A DNA stretch of 64,000 bases from Lachnospiraceae bacterium (GTDB taxonomy: Bacteria > Bacillota > Clostridia > Lachnospirales > Lachnospiraceae): the NCBI GenBank assembly GCA_017412055.1, contig JAFQOW010000040.1:62001-126000 (forward strand), given 5' to 3'. Positions 7,854 to 16,001 of the stretch are shown piece after piece. The translations under genes were made by a program, and so were the position numbers. A model generated the notes under the pieces. That model was not told the DNA's origin, did not search any database, and saw only the letters and a program-made list of their open reading frames with translations. How positions within the stretch are numbered: the stretch's first letter is position 1; the number at the start of each line of letters is the position of its first letter.

Positions 7854-8680
7854 AATGCTTCACCTGCTTTCTCTAAATCTTCCATTGCTATAGCATACTC
7901 ATCATCATTTGGAGCCTTGCCATGCCAACCAGGCTTATTTTCCATAAATGATACGCCCTTACCCTTTACACTCTTAAGAACTATTGCCACAGGCATGTCC
8001 TTAACTGAGCGTGCCTCATCAAAGGCTGCCTTTAATGCATCAAAATCATGAGCATCTACATTATCAATTACATGGAAATTAAATGCTTTAAACTTATCAG
8101 CGATTGGATATGGCGAGCATACCTCATCTATGCTTCCATCTATCTGTAATCCATTGTTATCTACCATAACTACAAGATTATCAAGCTTTTTATGTCCGGC
8201 AAACATAGCTGCCTCCCATACCTGACCTTCCTGAATTTCTCCATCTCCAAGAAGTGTATATACTCTATATGAATCCTTGCTAAGCTTAGCTGAAAGTGCC
8301 ATTCCTACTGCTGCTGAGATACCCTGTCCAAGGGAACCTGAAGACATATCAACACCTGGTATATGCTTCATATCAGGATGTCCCTGTAAATATGAACCAA
8401 TATGACGAAGTGTCTTTAAATCCTCCACAGGGAAAAATCCTCTCTGTGCAAGTGCAGAATAAAGTCCTGGCGCTGTGTGACCCTTAGAAAGTACAAATCT
8501 GTCTCTGTCAGCCTTCTTTGGATCCTTAGGATCAATATTCATCTCTTCAAAATAAAGATAAGTAAAAACATCTGCTGCTGACAATGAGCCACCTGGATGA
8601 CCAGCTTTAGCACTATGTACTGCAGTTACTATGCCCTTACGAACCTCGTTGGCGGTTTTCTGAAGCTGTAATTTGTTCAT
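7841..8680 (-). CDS. tktA: Transketolase, N-terminal (ThDP-binding) subunit
   Basis: The 279-aa protein is the thiamine-diphosphate/Mg-binding half of the split transketolase encoded with the downstream gene. The ThDP motif is complete: GDGEIQEGQVWEA ... VVMVDNNGLQIDG. GHPGGSLSAADV near residue 28 and HTAPGLY/QGHPDMKHIPGVD supply conserved substrate and cofactor histidines. The ATG follows AGGAGGCAGC. The operon has a TAGACA-17-TATAAT promoter, and a 9-3-9 palindrome centred just downstream of and over the -10 box is a candidate operator. Confidence 0.92.
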   Translation of the reverse strand: MNKLQLQKTANEVRKGIVTAVHSAKAGHPGGSLSAADVFTYLYFEEMNIDPKDPKKADRDRFVLSKGHTAPGLYSALAQRGFFPVEDLKTLRHIGSYLQGHPDMKHIPGVDMSSGSLGQGISAAVGMALSAKLSKDSYRVYTLLGDGEIQEGQVWEAAMFAGHKKLDNLVVMVDNNGLQIDGSIDEVCSPYPIADKFKAFNFHVIDNVDAHDFDALKAAFDEARSVKDMPVAIVLKSVKGKGVSFMENKPGWHGKAPNDDEYAIAMEDLEKAGEALCQM

Positions 8681-8698
8681 TTTGCTGCCTCCTAATTA

Positions 8699-8719
8699 TT
8701 ATAATCAAGGTGATTATAA
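8699..8719. promoter_or_regulatory. Candidate operator at the transketolase promoter
   Basis: TTATAATCA-AGG-TGATTATAA is a perfect 9-3-9 palindrome that includes the promoter -10 box and the expected transcription start. A repressor bound here would block initiation. No regulator gene is adjacent. Confidence 0.5.
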
Positions 8720-8741
8720 CACCCCAAATAATAAATGTCTA
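8713..8741 (-). promoter_or_regulatory. Promoter of the transketolase genes
   Basis: TAGACA (8736-8741) and TATAAT (8713-8718) on the minus strand, 17-bp spacer, about 35 bp upstream of the start codon. Confidence 0.78.
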
Positions 8742-9476
8742 TTAGTTATTGCCTAAATATTCTTTTATTCCTTCTATAATAGCCTCAACAATTCTATCCT
8801 GATATTGACTGTTTGATAAAAGCTTTGCCTCTTCTTCATTTGACAAAAAACCACATTCTACTATAACCGCAGGACAGCTTACATTCATTATAAGATAATA
8901 ATTGTCGTTAGCTTTCTCCACTCGTCCCTTATTACCCTCACTTAACTCCTCCACCAAACTTGCCTGTATCTTTTCAGCAAGAAATCTTCCACTTTTAGAC
9001 TCTTTATAATAAAAAACCTGTGCCCCCTTTACGCTTGAAGAATGATAGCTATTTTGATGAATGCTGATAACCATTTCCGGATTAATCTCTTCTATAATTT
9101 CGCAGCGCTTACGCATATCTGCCATCTTTTTATTAGAATCACTTTCTTTGTAATGGCCTGTATCATCCGTCCTTGTAAGTGTCACCACGGCATTTAGCTT
9201 TTCATCCTTTTCTATGGCCTCTTTTAATTTTAAAACAATAGATAAATTAATATCCTTTTCCAGTTCTCCATTTACCCCCACTTTGCCAGGATCCATCCCT
9301 CCATGACCTGCATCAAGAACTATTGAAATTTTATCTGTTAATTTAGTACTTTCACTCTCTTGTTTTTTACTATATTCCTTATCAGGGCTATATGTAGAAA
9401 AACACCTGGATACTGCATAAACTGATAAAAGTAACACCACCGACATAAAGACTATCATCTTATTATTTTTGTCCAT
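8742..9476 (-). CDS. N-acetylmuramoyl-L-alanine amidase (Amidase_3), CwlD-like
   Basis: The enzyme cleaves the bond between N-acetylmuramic acid and L-alanine in peptidoglycan. The 244-aa protein has an N-terminal membrane segment (about 8-27), then an Amidase_3 domain with the zinc ligands in place: LDAGHGGMDPG (His near 58), a Glu in GELEKDINLS, SIHQNS, and the catalytic Glu in VECGFLSN. Size and topology match CwlD, which makes spore-cortex muramic lactam, but vegetative amidases look alike. I chose the ATG at 9476 because AGGTGAG lies six bases upstream; an in-frame TTG at 9500 is less likely. The gene stands alone, preceded by an inverted repeat. Confidence 0.88.
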   Translation of the reverse strand: MDKNNKMIVFMSVVLLLSVYAVSRCFSTYSPDKEYSKKQESESTKLTDKISIVLDAGHGGMDPGKVGVNGELEKDINLSIVLKLKEAIEKDEKLNAVVTLTRTDDTGHYKESDSNKKMADMRKRCEIIEEINPEMVISIHQNSYHSSSVKGAQVFYYKESKSGRFLAEKIQASLVEELSEGNKGRVEKANDNYYLIMNVSCPAVIVECGFLSNEEEAKLLSNSQYQDRIVEAIIEGIKEYLGNN

Positions 9477-9491
9477 AGACATCTCACCTAC

Positions 9492-9512
9492 TGTAGACAA
9501 AAGATGTCTACA
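9492..9512. promoter_or_regulatory. 8-5-8 inverted repeat upstream of the amidase gene
   Basis: TGTAGACA, AAAGA, TGTCTACA form a perfect inverted repeat about 20 bp before the amidase start. It could be an operator or a 5'-leader hairpin; the promoter itself is not clear. Confidence 0.35.
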
Positions 9513-9562
9513 ATTACACTTATATAATCTCTACATCTTATTCTAATATAATCATAAATATG

Positions 9563-9595
9563 ACAAATGGTAGTTGCAAAACAACTACCATTTTA
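9563..9595 (-). terminator. Hairpin after the GH18 lipoprotein gene
   Basis: AAATGGTAGTTG and CAACTACCATTT pair around a short loop just past the stop of the gene ending at 9603. The minus-strand T tail is weak, so termination is inferred mainly from position. Confidence 0.55.
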
Positions 9596-9602
9596 CGCCA
9601 TC

Positions 9603-11360
9603 TTACTTTAAAAATTCACCTATAACTTCCCAAGCCACTTCTGACTCAAGACCAAGCTTCCAGCATGCAACTCCTGCCAAATTATTTGCTTTCATTACAT
9701 TCAGCTTAGCTGTTAAAGACTTTTCATCCTCAAGCCAAACTCTTCCAAGTCTTCCCTCACTTGTATAAAACTCACCATAATTCTGACCCAAATCCTCTAG
9801 CCATCTGGAAGCTGCACCATTTTCTTTAAGATATTTTTCAGCCACTCCCATACCTACTGCTTTACTGCTTAATGCATAGTCTCCATTTATAGGATCCTCT
9901 ACGATAATTGAATCCTCTGGAGCAATTTCCAATGGTGACTCATACCACACTCTTGTATAAAAAGGAATAGCATTGATAACTCTCGATGCAGGCACCTCCT
10001 GCAATGTATCTGTTATACCGTTTGTAACATATGGTAAAGATGCCACGCTTCCTGCACTTCCACATCCTGCCCAATGTTCATCATATCCCATAACAATAAG
10101 ATAATCCGCTGCCAAGCCTACTGAGGTTCTGTCATAATATTTATTGCTTTCTGTTGGCACATACATATCTACAGACAAAACAAGGCCTACTTTTTCACAA
10201 GCTATGGCTAGCTCTCTTATAAATTGAACATATCCTTCTGCTGCCACCTTACGCACCATTTCAAAGTCTACATTTATACCATCCATTCCGCAATATGTAG
10301 CTTCATTTAATATATTTTCAATAAGCCTTCTTCTTGATGAAGTATTTGTAACTACCTGATTCACATAATAATTACCGTCTTCATCCTTGTTAAAATCACT
10401 TATTAAGCCCCATACCTTAAGACCGCTATTATGGGCCTTATTCACATATTTCTCAGACGCCAATGAGCTAATTTCTCCAAAGCCATCTGTAAGCTTAAAC
10501 CAAGTAGGAGATATTACATTTAATCCCTCCACACCCTTTAACACATTGGCTAATGAATCATTGCCACCAGCTGACTCCATCTGATGCCAGCCTAAGCACA
10601 CCTTGCCATCCATAGTGATATACTCATATTTCTCTGTATCCATCCAGCCCTGTGACTTCTCTACAGCTTCCGTTGTGGCTTCTGATATCTTACTATTCTC
10701 TATATAACCCATAAGTCCATCTTCTGTACATACGAAAGTTCTATCACCATTTTCTCCAATTATAACAAGACGGTCACCCTTAGCTACATCTACCACGATA
10801 TCGTCACTCTTAGAAAGTCCACTTCTTATTTTCGCATCTCTATTTACAGAAGCCACATCTACACTATCCTGTGTATTAATAACTATTCTTGAAGGCTCAT
10901 CATAAACTGTACCCTTAACAGCACCATTCATAAGCTCAATATATTCAAGGCTAATATAAGCCATATCATCCACACAAATTACAATCTTTGTATTACAGCT
11001 TTTAACCACACCATCTTCTGTATATTCATTGGCATCCACTTTCGTATCATAAACCTTTTTTGAAGTTGCATAAGTAAGAAGCTCCTCATTCACATCCCAG
11101 TAATAATTATTATCAACCTCACCCCTTACCACATCATAAGGCAAATAGCACACATCCCCTTCCACAAAGCCAACACCCATAGCCTCGCCATTTATAATAA
11201 CAGCCATTCCCTCATAGCCGCCAATATCCGTTATTTCCAGATACTCCTTCAAATCCACATATTCATCACTTTTCTTCTGAATACATCCCACGATACACAC
11301 CGCCACCAACATAGCTGTTATAATTAACAATTTCTTTTTTACCTTCTTGAAATAATACAT
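9603..11360 (-). CDS. Lipoprotein with SH3-like domain and glycoside hydrolase family 18 domain
   Basis: The 585-aa protein starts with a lipoprotein signal (LLIITAMLVAVCIVGC, lipobox Cys near 26), so it is anchored outside the membrane. An N-terminal beta-rich region (about 40-180, resembling copper-amine-oxidase N-like repeats) is followed by a bacterial SH3-like segment (DIVVDVAKGDRLVIIGENGD). A GH18 chitinase-like barrel then carries GMDGINVDFEMV near residue 365, whose Asp/Glu pattern matches the DxxDxDxE catalytic motif with one Asp missing. Such proteins (YaaH/SleL type) hydrolyse cortex or cell-wall glycans. The ATG follows GGAGGTATAAA. The gene is monocistronic. Confidence 0.8.
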   Translation of the reverse strand: MYYFKKVKKKLLIITAMLVAVCIVGCIQKKSDEYVDLKEYLEITDIGGYEGMAVIINGEAMGVGFVEGDVCYLPYDVVRGEVDNNYYWDVNEELLTYATSKKVYDTKVDANEYTEDGVVKSCNTKIVICVDDMAYISLEYIELMNGAVKGTVYDEPSRIVINTQDSVDVASVNRDAKIRSGLSKSDDIVVDVAKGDRLVIIGENGDRTFVCTEDGLMGYIENSKISEATTEAVEKSQGWMDTEKYEYITMDGKVCLGWHQMESAGGNDSLANVLKGVEGLNVISPTWFKLTDGFGEISSLASEKYVNKAHNSGLKVWGLISDFNKDEDGNYYVNQVVTNTSSRRRLIENILNEATYCGMDGINVDFEMVRKVAAEGYVQFIRELAIACEKVGLVLSVDMYVPTESNKYYDRTSVGLAADYLIVMGYDEHWAGCGSAGSVASLPYVTNGITDTLQEVPASRVINAIPFYTRVWYESPLEIAPEDSIIVEDPINGDYALSSKAVGMGVAEKYLKENGAASRWLEDLGQNYGEFYTSEGRLGRVWLEDEKSLTAKLNVMKANNLAGVACWKLGLESEVAWEVIGEFLK

Positions 11361-11432
11361 TTTATACCTCCGTATTTTGTATAACTTATTAATATGACAA
11401 ATAATTCATTTCAAAATTCACTACGTAAATTA

Positions 11433-11737
11433 ATTAGGGTTTCAAAAGCTCTACATACCATATATCTGTCAGATTGCACAAAGTTATACTATAATTTTTA
11501 CGATAGCGAAGAATATTTAGATTTTATTAATACTTTGTCTGTAACAGTAATTTTCCAACACGATGTTGGAAAAAGGCGAGCAGCACCATGGATGGTGCAT
11601 GGGAGCCGGTTACGTCCGTTACCATTAGCTTCATCAAAGTATTTAGAAAATCAAATATTCGTAGTATGTAAAAATTATAGTATATATTTTGTGCAATCTG
11701 ACATTCTAGATTCAAATAGGGCTTTTGAAACCCTAAT
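11433..11737. mobile_element. 305-bp foldback element flanked by TA (MITE-like)
   Basis: The ends are perfect inverted repeats of 17 bases (ATTAGGGTTTCAAAAGC), directly flanked by TA on both sides (11431-11432 and 11738-11739). Inner arms of about 100 bp are also complementary with some mismatches, and the centre holds further small hairpins (TTTTCCAACA/TGTTGGAAAA at about 11552-11574 and GCAGCACCAT/ATGGTGC). No transposase is encoded. TA flanks and long inverted repeats fit a Tc1/mariner-IS630-type MITE; a structured RNA is the alternative. Confidence 0.55.
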
Positions 11738-11765
11738 TATACTCTACAATTATAACAGAATATAA

Positions 11766-11802
11766 AGGCTATGCAAACCCCTTTGCATAGCCCATATCAT
11801 CT
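11766..11802 (+). terminator. Hairpin GGCTATGCAAA/TTTGCATAGCC with downstream T run
   Basis: A perfect 11-bp stem with a CCCC loop, followed after about eight bases by a T-rich stretch on the plus strand. No plus-strand gene precedes it, so it may belong to the adjacent foldback element or terminate its transcript. Confidence 0.4.
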
Positions 11803-12020
11803 TTTTTTATTTTTCTGTAAATCCGCCAATTAATTCATTATAAATATAATTGTAAATCCAGAGTCACTCCTTTCTTTTTGTAATTTCTCATTTTATCTTA
11901 TTTTTTATTTTTCAAAAGTTATCCTTAAACCCTTTCTCCTTTCATATATTTTATATAATTCCGTTCGATTTACATATAAATTTAGTAATACTATGCCAAT
12001 GATTGTGATGAATTAAACCA
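11803..12020. other. AT-rich non-coding stretch
   Basis: Very AT-rich sequence downstream of the kinase/ParA-like module. A minus-strand AAAGGAG near 11875 is followed by a short open frame with no usable start codon. I see no convincing gene or RNA here. Confidence 0.5.
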
Positions 12021-12047
12021 AATCACAGTTGCCTTGCAACTTTGATT
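12021..12047. repeat. 27-bp palindromic repeat, copy A
   Basis: AATCACAGTTGC-CTT-GCAACTTTGATT, an interrupted palindrome. Copy B lies seven bases further on and copy C is at 44106-44132; all three are exactly 27 bp. Confidence 0.7.
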
Positions 12048-12053
12048 ATTCTA

Positions 12054-12080
12054 AATCATAGTTGCCTTGCAACTTTGATT
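12054..12080. repeat. 27-bp palindromic repeat, copy B
   Basis: AATCATAGTTGC-CTT-GCAACTTTGATT, differing from copy A at one base in the left arm. The tandem pair lies just beyond the stop of the gene ending at 12108 and might also serve as its terminator or 3' stabiliser. Confidence 0.7.
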
Positions 12081-12107
12081 ACGTTCAGGTAGCATAATCC
12101 TTTACTG

Positions 12108-12719
12108 TTATTTTTGTAATGTTTGATTCATAAATGTCAGCAAATTTTCCTCTAACTGAATTCTTCTGTTATAGATTTCTTCCTTATTTTGAAAATAACT
12201 CTCATAAGTGCTTAACACAAATAAATTCACAGGATAACCTGCCACATCTTCCTGCTTATTATTATATGAGGACAAATATAGCATAGCGCCCCCATATACC
12301 TCCACATCTGTTCGCGCAGAAGAAAGCATATGTACTTCCCTTTCATCTAAGTACATATAAAAACCGTTTTCGGTCATATAAGTTATATTCTTGTCCGTTA
12401 GCACTATATAGTCTTCGCCATTTGGAAATCTTATGCGGATATCTAGAAACTTGTCCGTTTCCTGTGCATCCCCTATCATTACGTAATCTATATAGTATTC
12501 CTTAGCCTTTCCTCTATATTCAGTTGTCTCTTCTACCTGCTCTGTAGGCAGCACTTCTAAAGCCATGCTACTTTCTTTCTCAGGCACGACCTCATCGTTA
12601 TCTTTATTCTTTTTGTTGAAAGCTAAGAAAACAATCACGACTATAACTATTATTACACTTAATACAGCCAAACATATAATCATTGGCTGCTTTTTCTTTT
12701 TTTTATGAATTAATGTCAT
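12108..12719 (-). CDS. Single-pass membrane protein, possibly SAF/RcpC (CpaB)-like
   Basis: The 203-aa protein has a lysine-rich N-terminus (residues 5-10), one strong membrane helix (about 13-34), an acidic linker and an extracytoplasmic domain. The segment LDIRIRFPNGEDYIVLTDK resembles the conserved strand of RcpC/CpaB pilus-assembly proteins, which follow a SAF domain. It is the third gene of the kinase/ParA-like module, eight bases after its neighbour. If the resemblance is right, the module may be a remnant or relative of a Tad/Flp-type surface apparatus; no pilin, secretin or CpaF ATPase gene is nearby. Function is uncertain. Confidence 0.5.
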   Translation of the reverse strand: MTLIHKKKKKQPMIICLAVLSVIIVIVVIVFLAFNKKNKDNDEVVPEKESSMALEVLPTEQVEETTEYRGKAKEYYIDYVMIGDAQETDKFLDIRIRFPNGEDYIVLTDKNITYMTENGFYMYLDEREVHMLSSARTDVEVYGGAMLYLSSYNNKQEDVAGYPVNLFVLSTYESYFQNKEEIYNRRIQLEENLLTFMNQTLQK

Positions 12720-12727
12720 TGAGTTTC

Positions 12728-13333
12728 TTAAAAAAGTAAGTTTTCAAAGAACTCTACTAAGCTTGAATCAATGATAAAGGGATTATCTATAAATGGTCTT
12801 TTAATAATATGAATTTTAAGTTCTTTTTTAAGTCTTTTAAGGCTCTTATCATCCCCATGAAAAACCATACTCCAATTTTTATTTTCCCCTGCTATATTTA
12901 TAATATTATCAGGCTCACCATATAGCTTTAAATTCCACGGTTCTAAAGAACCCATAACAATCTTATAATTACATTTATTAAATTCGCCTAGATTTAATCT
13001 TTCAGCTCCAAAATCAATGATTACAAAATCAAGCTCCTCTCCATATAAAGATGACAGCTTCACTGAACCCTTAGAATAAAAGGTACATCCGTTGCGCTTA
13101 ACTATATTTATGCCCTCAAAATAATCGTTCATTTTTGCAAATGTTCGACTGCCGTTATTCTCATACACAGAAACCTCTTTTCCTGTTATTCCTGACAAAT
13201 AATTAGCTATGGCCACAACCATATTTGTGACTCCGCATCCTTTTACTGTTCCTATGATACCAATACTTATGGTCTCATGGTTTTTTCGAAATTCTTTTAA
13301 ATAACCTGCCTTTTTTCTTATTTTTTTCACCAC
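12728..13333 (-). CDS. ParA/CpaE-like ATPase domain protein with altered P-loop
   Basis: The 201-aa protein folds like a MinD/ParA (SIMIBI) ATPase: an N-terminal strand ISIGIIGT leads into VKGCGVTNMVVAIANYLS, where the catalytic P-loop lysine before Thr is replaced by Val, and a Walker B-like strand DFVIIDFGA follows. The N-terminal K of the deviant Walker A is retained, so nucleotide binding is uncertain. The start is GTG at 13333 (or 13330), overlapping the kinase gene by 59 nt, which implies tight coupling. Its position between a kinase/ParA-like fusion and a membrane protein suggests a shared membrane-associated complex; the role is unknown. Confidence 0.6.
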   Translation of the reverse strand: MVKKIRKKAGYLKEFRKNHETISIGIIGTVKGCGVTNMVVAIANYLSGITGKEVSVYENNGSRTFAKMNDYFEGINIVKRNGCTFYSKGSVKLSSLYGEELDFVIIDFGAERLNLGEFNKCNYKIVMGSLEPWNLKLYGEPDNIINIAGENKNWSMVFHGDDKSLKRLKKELKIHIIKRPFIDNPFIIDSSLVEFFENLLF

Positions 13334-14678
13334 CTTGTACAGTATTTGTAAAGGAGTTAATTAACTCCATAAATTTATCTTCCGTTAGTTTATCTACATT
13401 GAATGCATCACATATATGAGGCACTCCATATCCTACAATTCCTAGTGCCTTCCACAGGTTCATACACTCTTTTTCTTGCAAAGAATTAGTAAGCACTAAA
13501 GGTCTTCCACAGCATTTTTCATTACAGTTTTCTATGATATCCTTACAAATATCTGCAGTTTCCCATAATCTCCATGGCTTTCCTTCACATATGATTATCA
13601 ATACATCTCCTGCTTGTTCCCACTTCATCAAATGTCCATGGTCTCTTATAATATATTGACATGGCTTTTCAAGTAATATCTGAGGTCCATACTCTGGTTT
13701 TAATAATAGATTATCATTCTTTTTGAAATATCCACCTACATATTCCAGCTTATAATATGCCGCTATATTTCTCACATGATTACTGCTATTACATTCCTCA
13801 TAGATAACCTTTTCTTTATTCTTTGCAATAGTATTAGCAAGCCCTAAACCTATGGTTGTCACTCCACAATGTGGACCTGTACCAACTAACGAAATCGTTA
13901 GAGGTTTATTTCCTACGCTATACTTAATATCTGCATTTGTTAAATCTTTTAGATTATTTACAATGGTTGATACATCTAAAAATCGATATTCTCTATCCTT
14001 AGACATACATTGCTTAACAATCGTTTTATATTTTCCTGTAATTTCATTGGGAAATTCCAAAGACATTGCACCTTTATGGGCACTATTCTTGCCAGTAACC
14101 ATAAAATATAATATCGCACCTATACCATATATATCTGTTCTCTCATCTAGATTTTCATACTTATACTGCTCTGGAGCCGCATAACCTTTAGTCCCTAAAA
14201 GCAATTCTCTATTATTGGCTTCATCTACAAAATATGAATTTCCAAAATCCACCAAATATATTTTTTCTTTTTTTATTAGAATATTCTTAGGCTGAATATC
14301 CAAGAATAAAATGGGTGTAGGTTTTTGACTGTGCAAAAAAGATATAATTTCACATAGTTTTATCCCTATATCAATAGCTAAAGACTCACTAAGCACTCCA
14401 TTATCTCGTATATAATCAAACAAATTTTGCGCTTCAATATACTCTTCTACAATATAAAAAGCACACTCGTCCTCATACTGATCATATATAATTGGAATGT
14501 TAGGGTGTTTAATAGTCTTCAGAATATTGGTCTCCGAATAAAAACTATTATGATGTATAGATTTTTTGAGAATCTTCTTAATAATTCGTCTGGTTTGCAT
14601 AAATATATGCTCTACCAGGTATACTGTGGCGTCATCGGACTCATAAACGATGCGTTCCACACTATATTTTTCAAACAA
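13275..14678 (-). CDS. Ser/Thr protein kinase fused to a degenerate ParA/CpaE-like domain
   Basis: The 467-aa protein has a eukaryotic-type kinase domain (about 1-250) and a C-terminal ParA-like domain (about 258-440). Kinase motifs seen: FLDIQPKN at 125-132 (Asp127 kept, the HRD histidine and arginine and the following Lys replaced), DFG at 144-146, and GYAAPEQ near 165-171. The glycine-rich loop is poorly kept. The second domain begins LTISLVGTGPHCGVTTIGLGLA, again with Val for the P-loop lysine as in the next gene. No membrane anchor is seen. The start is TTG at 14678 with AAGGAG 18 bases away, so the start is uncertain. Promoter at 14739-14767. Confidence 0.78.
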   Translation of the reverse strand: MFEKYSVERIVYESDDATVYLVEHIFMQTRRIIKKILKKSIHHNSFYSETNILKTIKHPNIPIIYDQYEDECAFYIVEEYIEAQNLFDYIRDNGVLSESLAIDIGIKLCEIISFLHSQKPTPILFLDIQPKNILIKKEKIYLVDFGNSYFVDEANNRELLLGTKGYAAPEQYKYENLDERTDIYGIGAILYFMVTGKNSAHKGAMSLEFPNEITGKYKTIVKQCMSKDREYRFLDVSTIVNNLKDLTNADIKYSVGNKPLTISLVGTGPHCGVTTIGLGLANTIAKNKEKVIYEECNSSNHVRNIAAYYKLEYVGGYFKKNDNLLLKPEYGPQILLEKPCQYIIRDHGHLMKWEQAGDVLIIICEGKPWRLWETADICKDIIENCNEKCCGRPLVLTNSLQEKECMNLWKALGIVGYGVPHICDAFNVDKLTEDKFMELINSFTNTVQGGEKNKKKGRLFKRISKKP

Positions 14679-14738
14679 TATATTCTGTACGGCTGACTCC
14701 TTCCGACATTCTATATAGCTGGAAAAACCTCTTTCATA

Positions 14739-14767
14739 ATTATAACCATTTCTGTTATTTTTTTCAA
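14739..14767 (-). promoter_or_regulatory. Promoter of the kinase/ParA-like module
   Basis: TTGAAA (14762-14767) and perfect TATAAT (14739-14744) on the minus strand with a 17-bp spacer. Confidence 0.75.
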
Positions 14768-14796
14768 GACATTTTTAAGTTTTATTAAGATAACAC

Positions 14797-14826
14797 TTTA
14801 CATATGGGCGTAATTTAGGGTATACT
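14797..14826 (+). promoter_or_regulatory. Promoter of mecA
   Basis: TTTACA (14797-14802) and TATACT (14821-14826) with an 18-bp spacer, 60 bp before the mecA ATG and divergent from the kinase promoter. Confidence 0.65.
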
Positions 14827-14885
14827 TAATAGTAGGAAAGTAGCGACTGCTATATTCAAAGCAAAGAAAACAAAGAGGTCTTTAT

Positions 14886-15725
14886 ATGAAAATTGAAAGA
14901 ATCAATGACAATCAAATAAAGTGTACTTTGAATAGATCTGATTTGGCTTCAAGACAGATAAAGCTTAGCGAATTAGCTTATGGCACTGAGAAAGCAAAAA
15001 GTCTTTTCCGCGATATGATGCAGCAGGCATCTGTTGAATTGGGATTTGAAGCTGAGGATATTCCTCTTATGATAGAGGCTATTCCTGTTTCTGGGGATTG
15101 TATCGTTCTTGTAATCACTAAGGTAGAGGATCCTGAAGAGCTTGATACAAGATTTTCTAGATTTGCTCCTTCTATGGATGAAATAGATGCCGATGAATCT
15201 TCAGAGGAGGATTATATTGCGCCTTCTTCACCTTCTACAAGTGATTTATTAGATTTATTTAATCAGTTAAAGCAGGATATCAAGAATGCAGTAGAGGGAA
15301 CTGGCGATAACTTTATTCCATTCCCACAGGGCTTGACTAAGAAAAAATCAGATGCTAATAATTCGTCTACACCTAAGGTATCTAAAAAAGAAATATCTGA
15401 CAAGGATAGTGCGCCTAAGCACATACTTAAGATTTTTTCTTTCACAGACCTTGATTCACTTATAGATGTTTCATGTCGTTTGCGTGAAATGTACAACGGT
15501 GCTAACTCACTGTATAAATGTGAAGAGAACAACCTTTATTACCTTGTAATTAATAAGGGTACTGGAAGTGTTGAGGACTTTAATAAGGTATGCAATATTC
15601 TTACAGAATACGGCTCAATGGTTAGATCTACAAGCGCTAATGAAGCTTACTTCAAAGAACACTTTAAGAAAATTATCGCCAAGAAAGCTTTACAAAAGCT
15701 TGCTATGGCTGATATTAATCAATAA
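14886..15725 (+). CDS. mecA: Adaptor protein MecA
   Basis: MecA delivers substrates to the ClpC-ClpP protease and stimulates ClpC assembly; in Bacillus it controls ComK and other regulators. The 279-aa protein shows the conserved N-terminal substrate-binding domain ([20 protein letters not shown], then [20 protein letters not shown] and [26 protein letters not shown]). A charged, Ser-rich linker (about 95-180) and the C-terminal ClpC-binding domain ([19 protein letters not shown] ... YYLVINKG) follow. It is somewhat longer than Bacillus MecA because of the linker. RBS AAAGAGGTC precedes the ATG. The DUF1858 gene follows within 25 bases and is probably cotranscribed. Confidence 0.88.
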   Translation: MKIERINDNQIKCTLNRSDLASRQIKLSELAYGTEKAKSLFRDMMQQASVELGFEAEDIPLMIEAIPVSGDCIVLVITKVEDPEELDTRFSRFAPSMDEIDADESSEEDYIAPSSPSTSDLLDLFNQLKQDIKNAVEGTGDNFIPFPQGLTKKKSDANNSSTPKVSKKEISDKDSAPKHILKIFSFTDLDSLIDVSCRLREMYNGANSLYKCEENNLYYLVINKGTGSVEDFNKVCNILTEYGSMVRSTSANEAYFKEHFKKIIAKKALQKLAMADINQ

Positions 15726-15747
15726 TATTAAAAGGAGATTTATAATT

Positions 15748-15942
15748 ATGCAGATTACAAAGGATATGCTTATTGGACAGATTGTTAACGGTGACGAAAG
15801 AACTATTCCAGTTTTATTAGATGCAGGTATGCACTGTCTTGGTTGCCCATCAGCTCAGAGCGAATCTTTAGAGGATGCTTGTATGGTACATGGTATCGAA
15901 GTTGATGAGCTTGTTGAAAAGCTTAATGCAGCATTAAATTAA
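15748..15942 (+). CDS. DUF1858 domain protein (64 aa)
   Basis: A small protein beginning [20 protein letters not shown] and containing [19 protein letters not shown], typical of DUF1858 proteins, whose two conserved cysteines in a CxxC arrangement could bind a metal or act in redox chemistry. The frame stays open further upstream to 15568, but that stretch overlaps mecA; AAAGGAG at 15731-15737 clearly sets the ATG at 15748. It shares mecA's transcript and ends at the strong terminator just downstream. Function is unknown. Confidence 0.85.
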   Translation: MQITKDMLIGQIVNGDERTIPVLLDAGMHCLGCPSAQSESLEDACMVHGIEVDELVEKLNAALN

Positions 15943-15952
15943 TTTAAACAAA

Positions 15953-15990
15953 GGAATTCCCTCGCACCAAATAGTGCGAGGGAATTTTTT
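15953..15990 (+). terminator. Terminator of mecA-DUF1858 (probably bidirectional)
   Basis: AATTCCCTCGCAC pairs with GTGCGAGGGAATT and is followed by T residues; the convergent gene ending at 16002 could use it on the other strand. Confidence 0.88.
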
Positions 15991-16001
15991 GCATTACGCT
16001 T

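Noticed and set aside
11394..11765. 123-codon plus-strand and 62-codon minus-strand frames in the 305-bp foldback element
   Set aside because: Products of the inverted repeat; no start signals and composition unlike proteins.
11815..11880. Short minus-strand frame after AAAGGAG (ending in ELIGGFTEK)
   Set aside because: No ATG, GTG or TTG start in the correct frame; only 17 codons could be translated.
15568..15747. Upstream extension of the DUF1858 frame
   Set aside because: It overlaps mecA in another frame, and a strong ribosome binding site defines the ATG at 15748.
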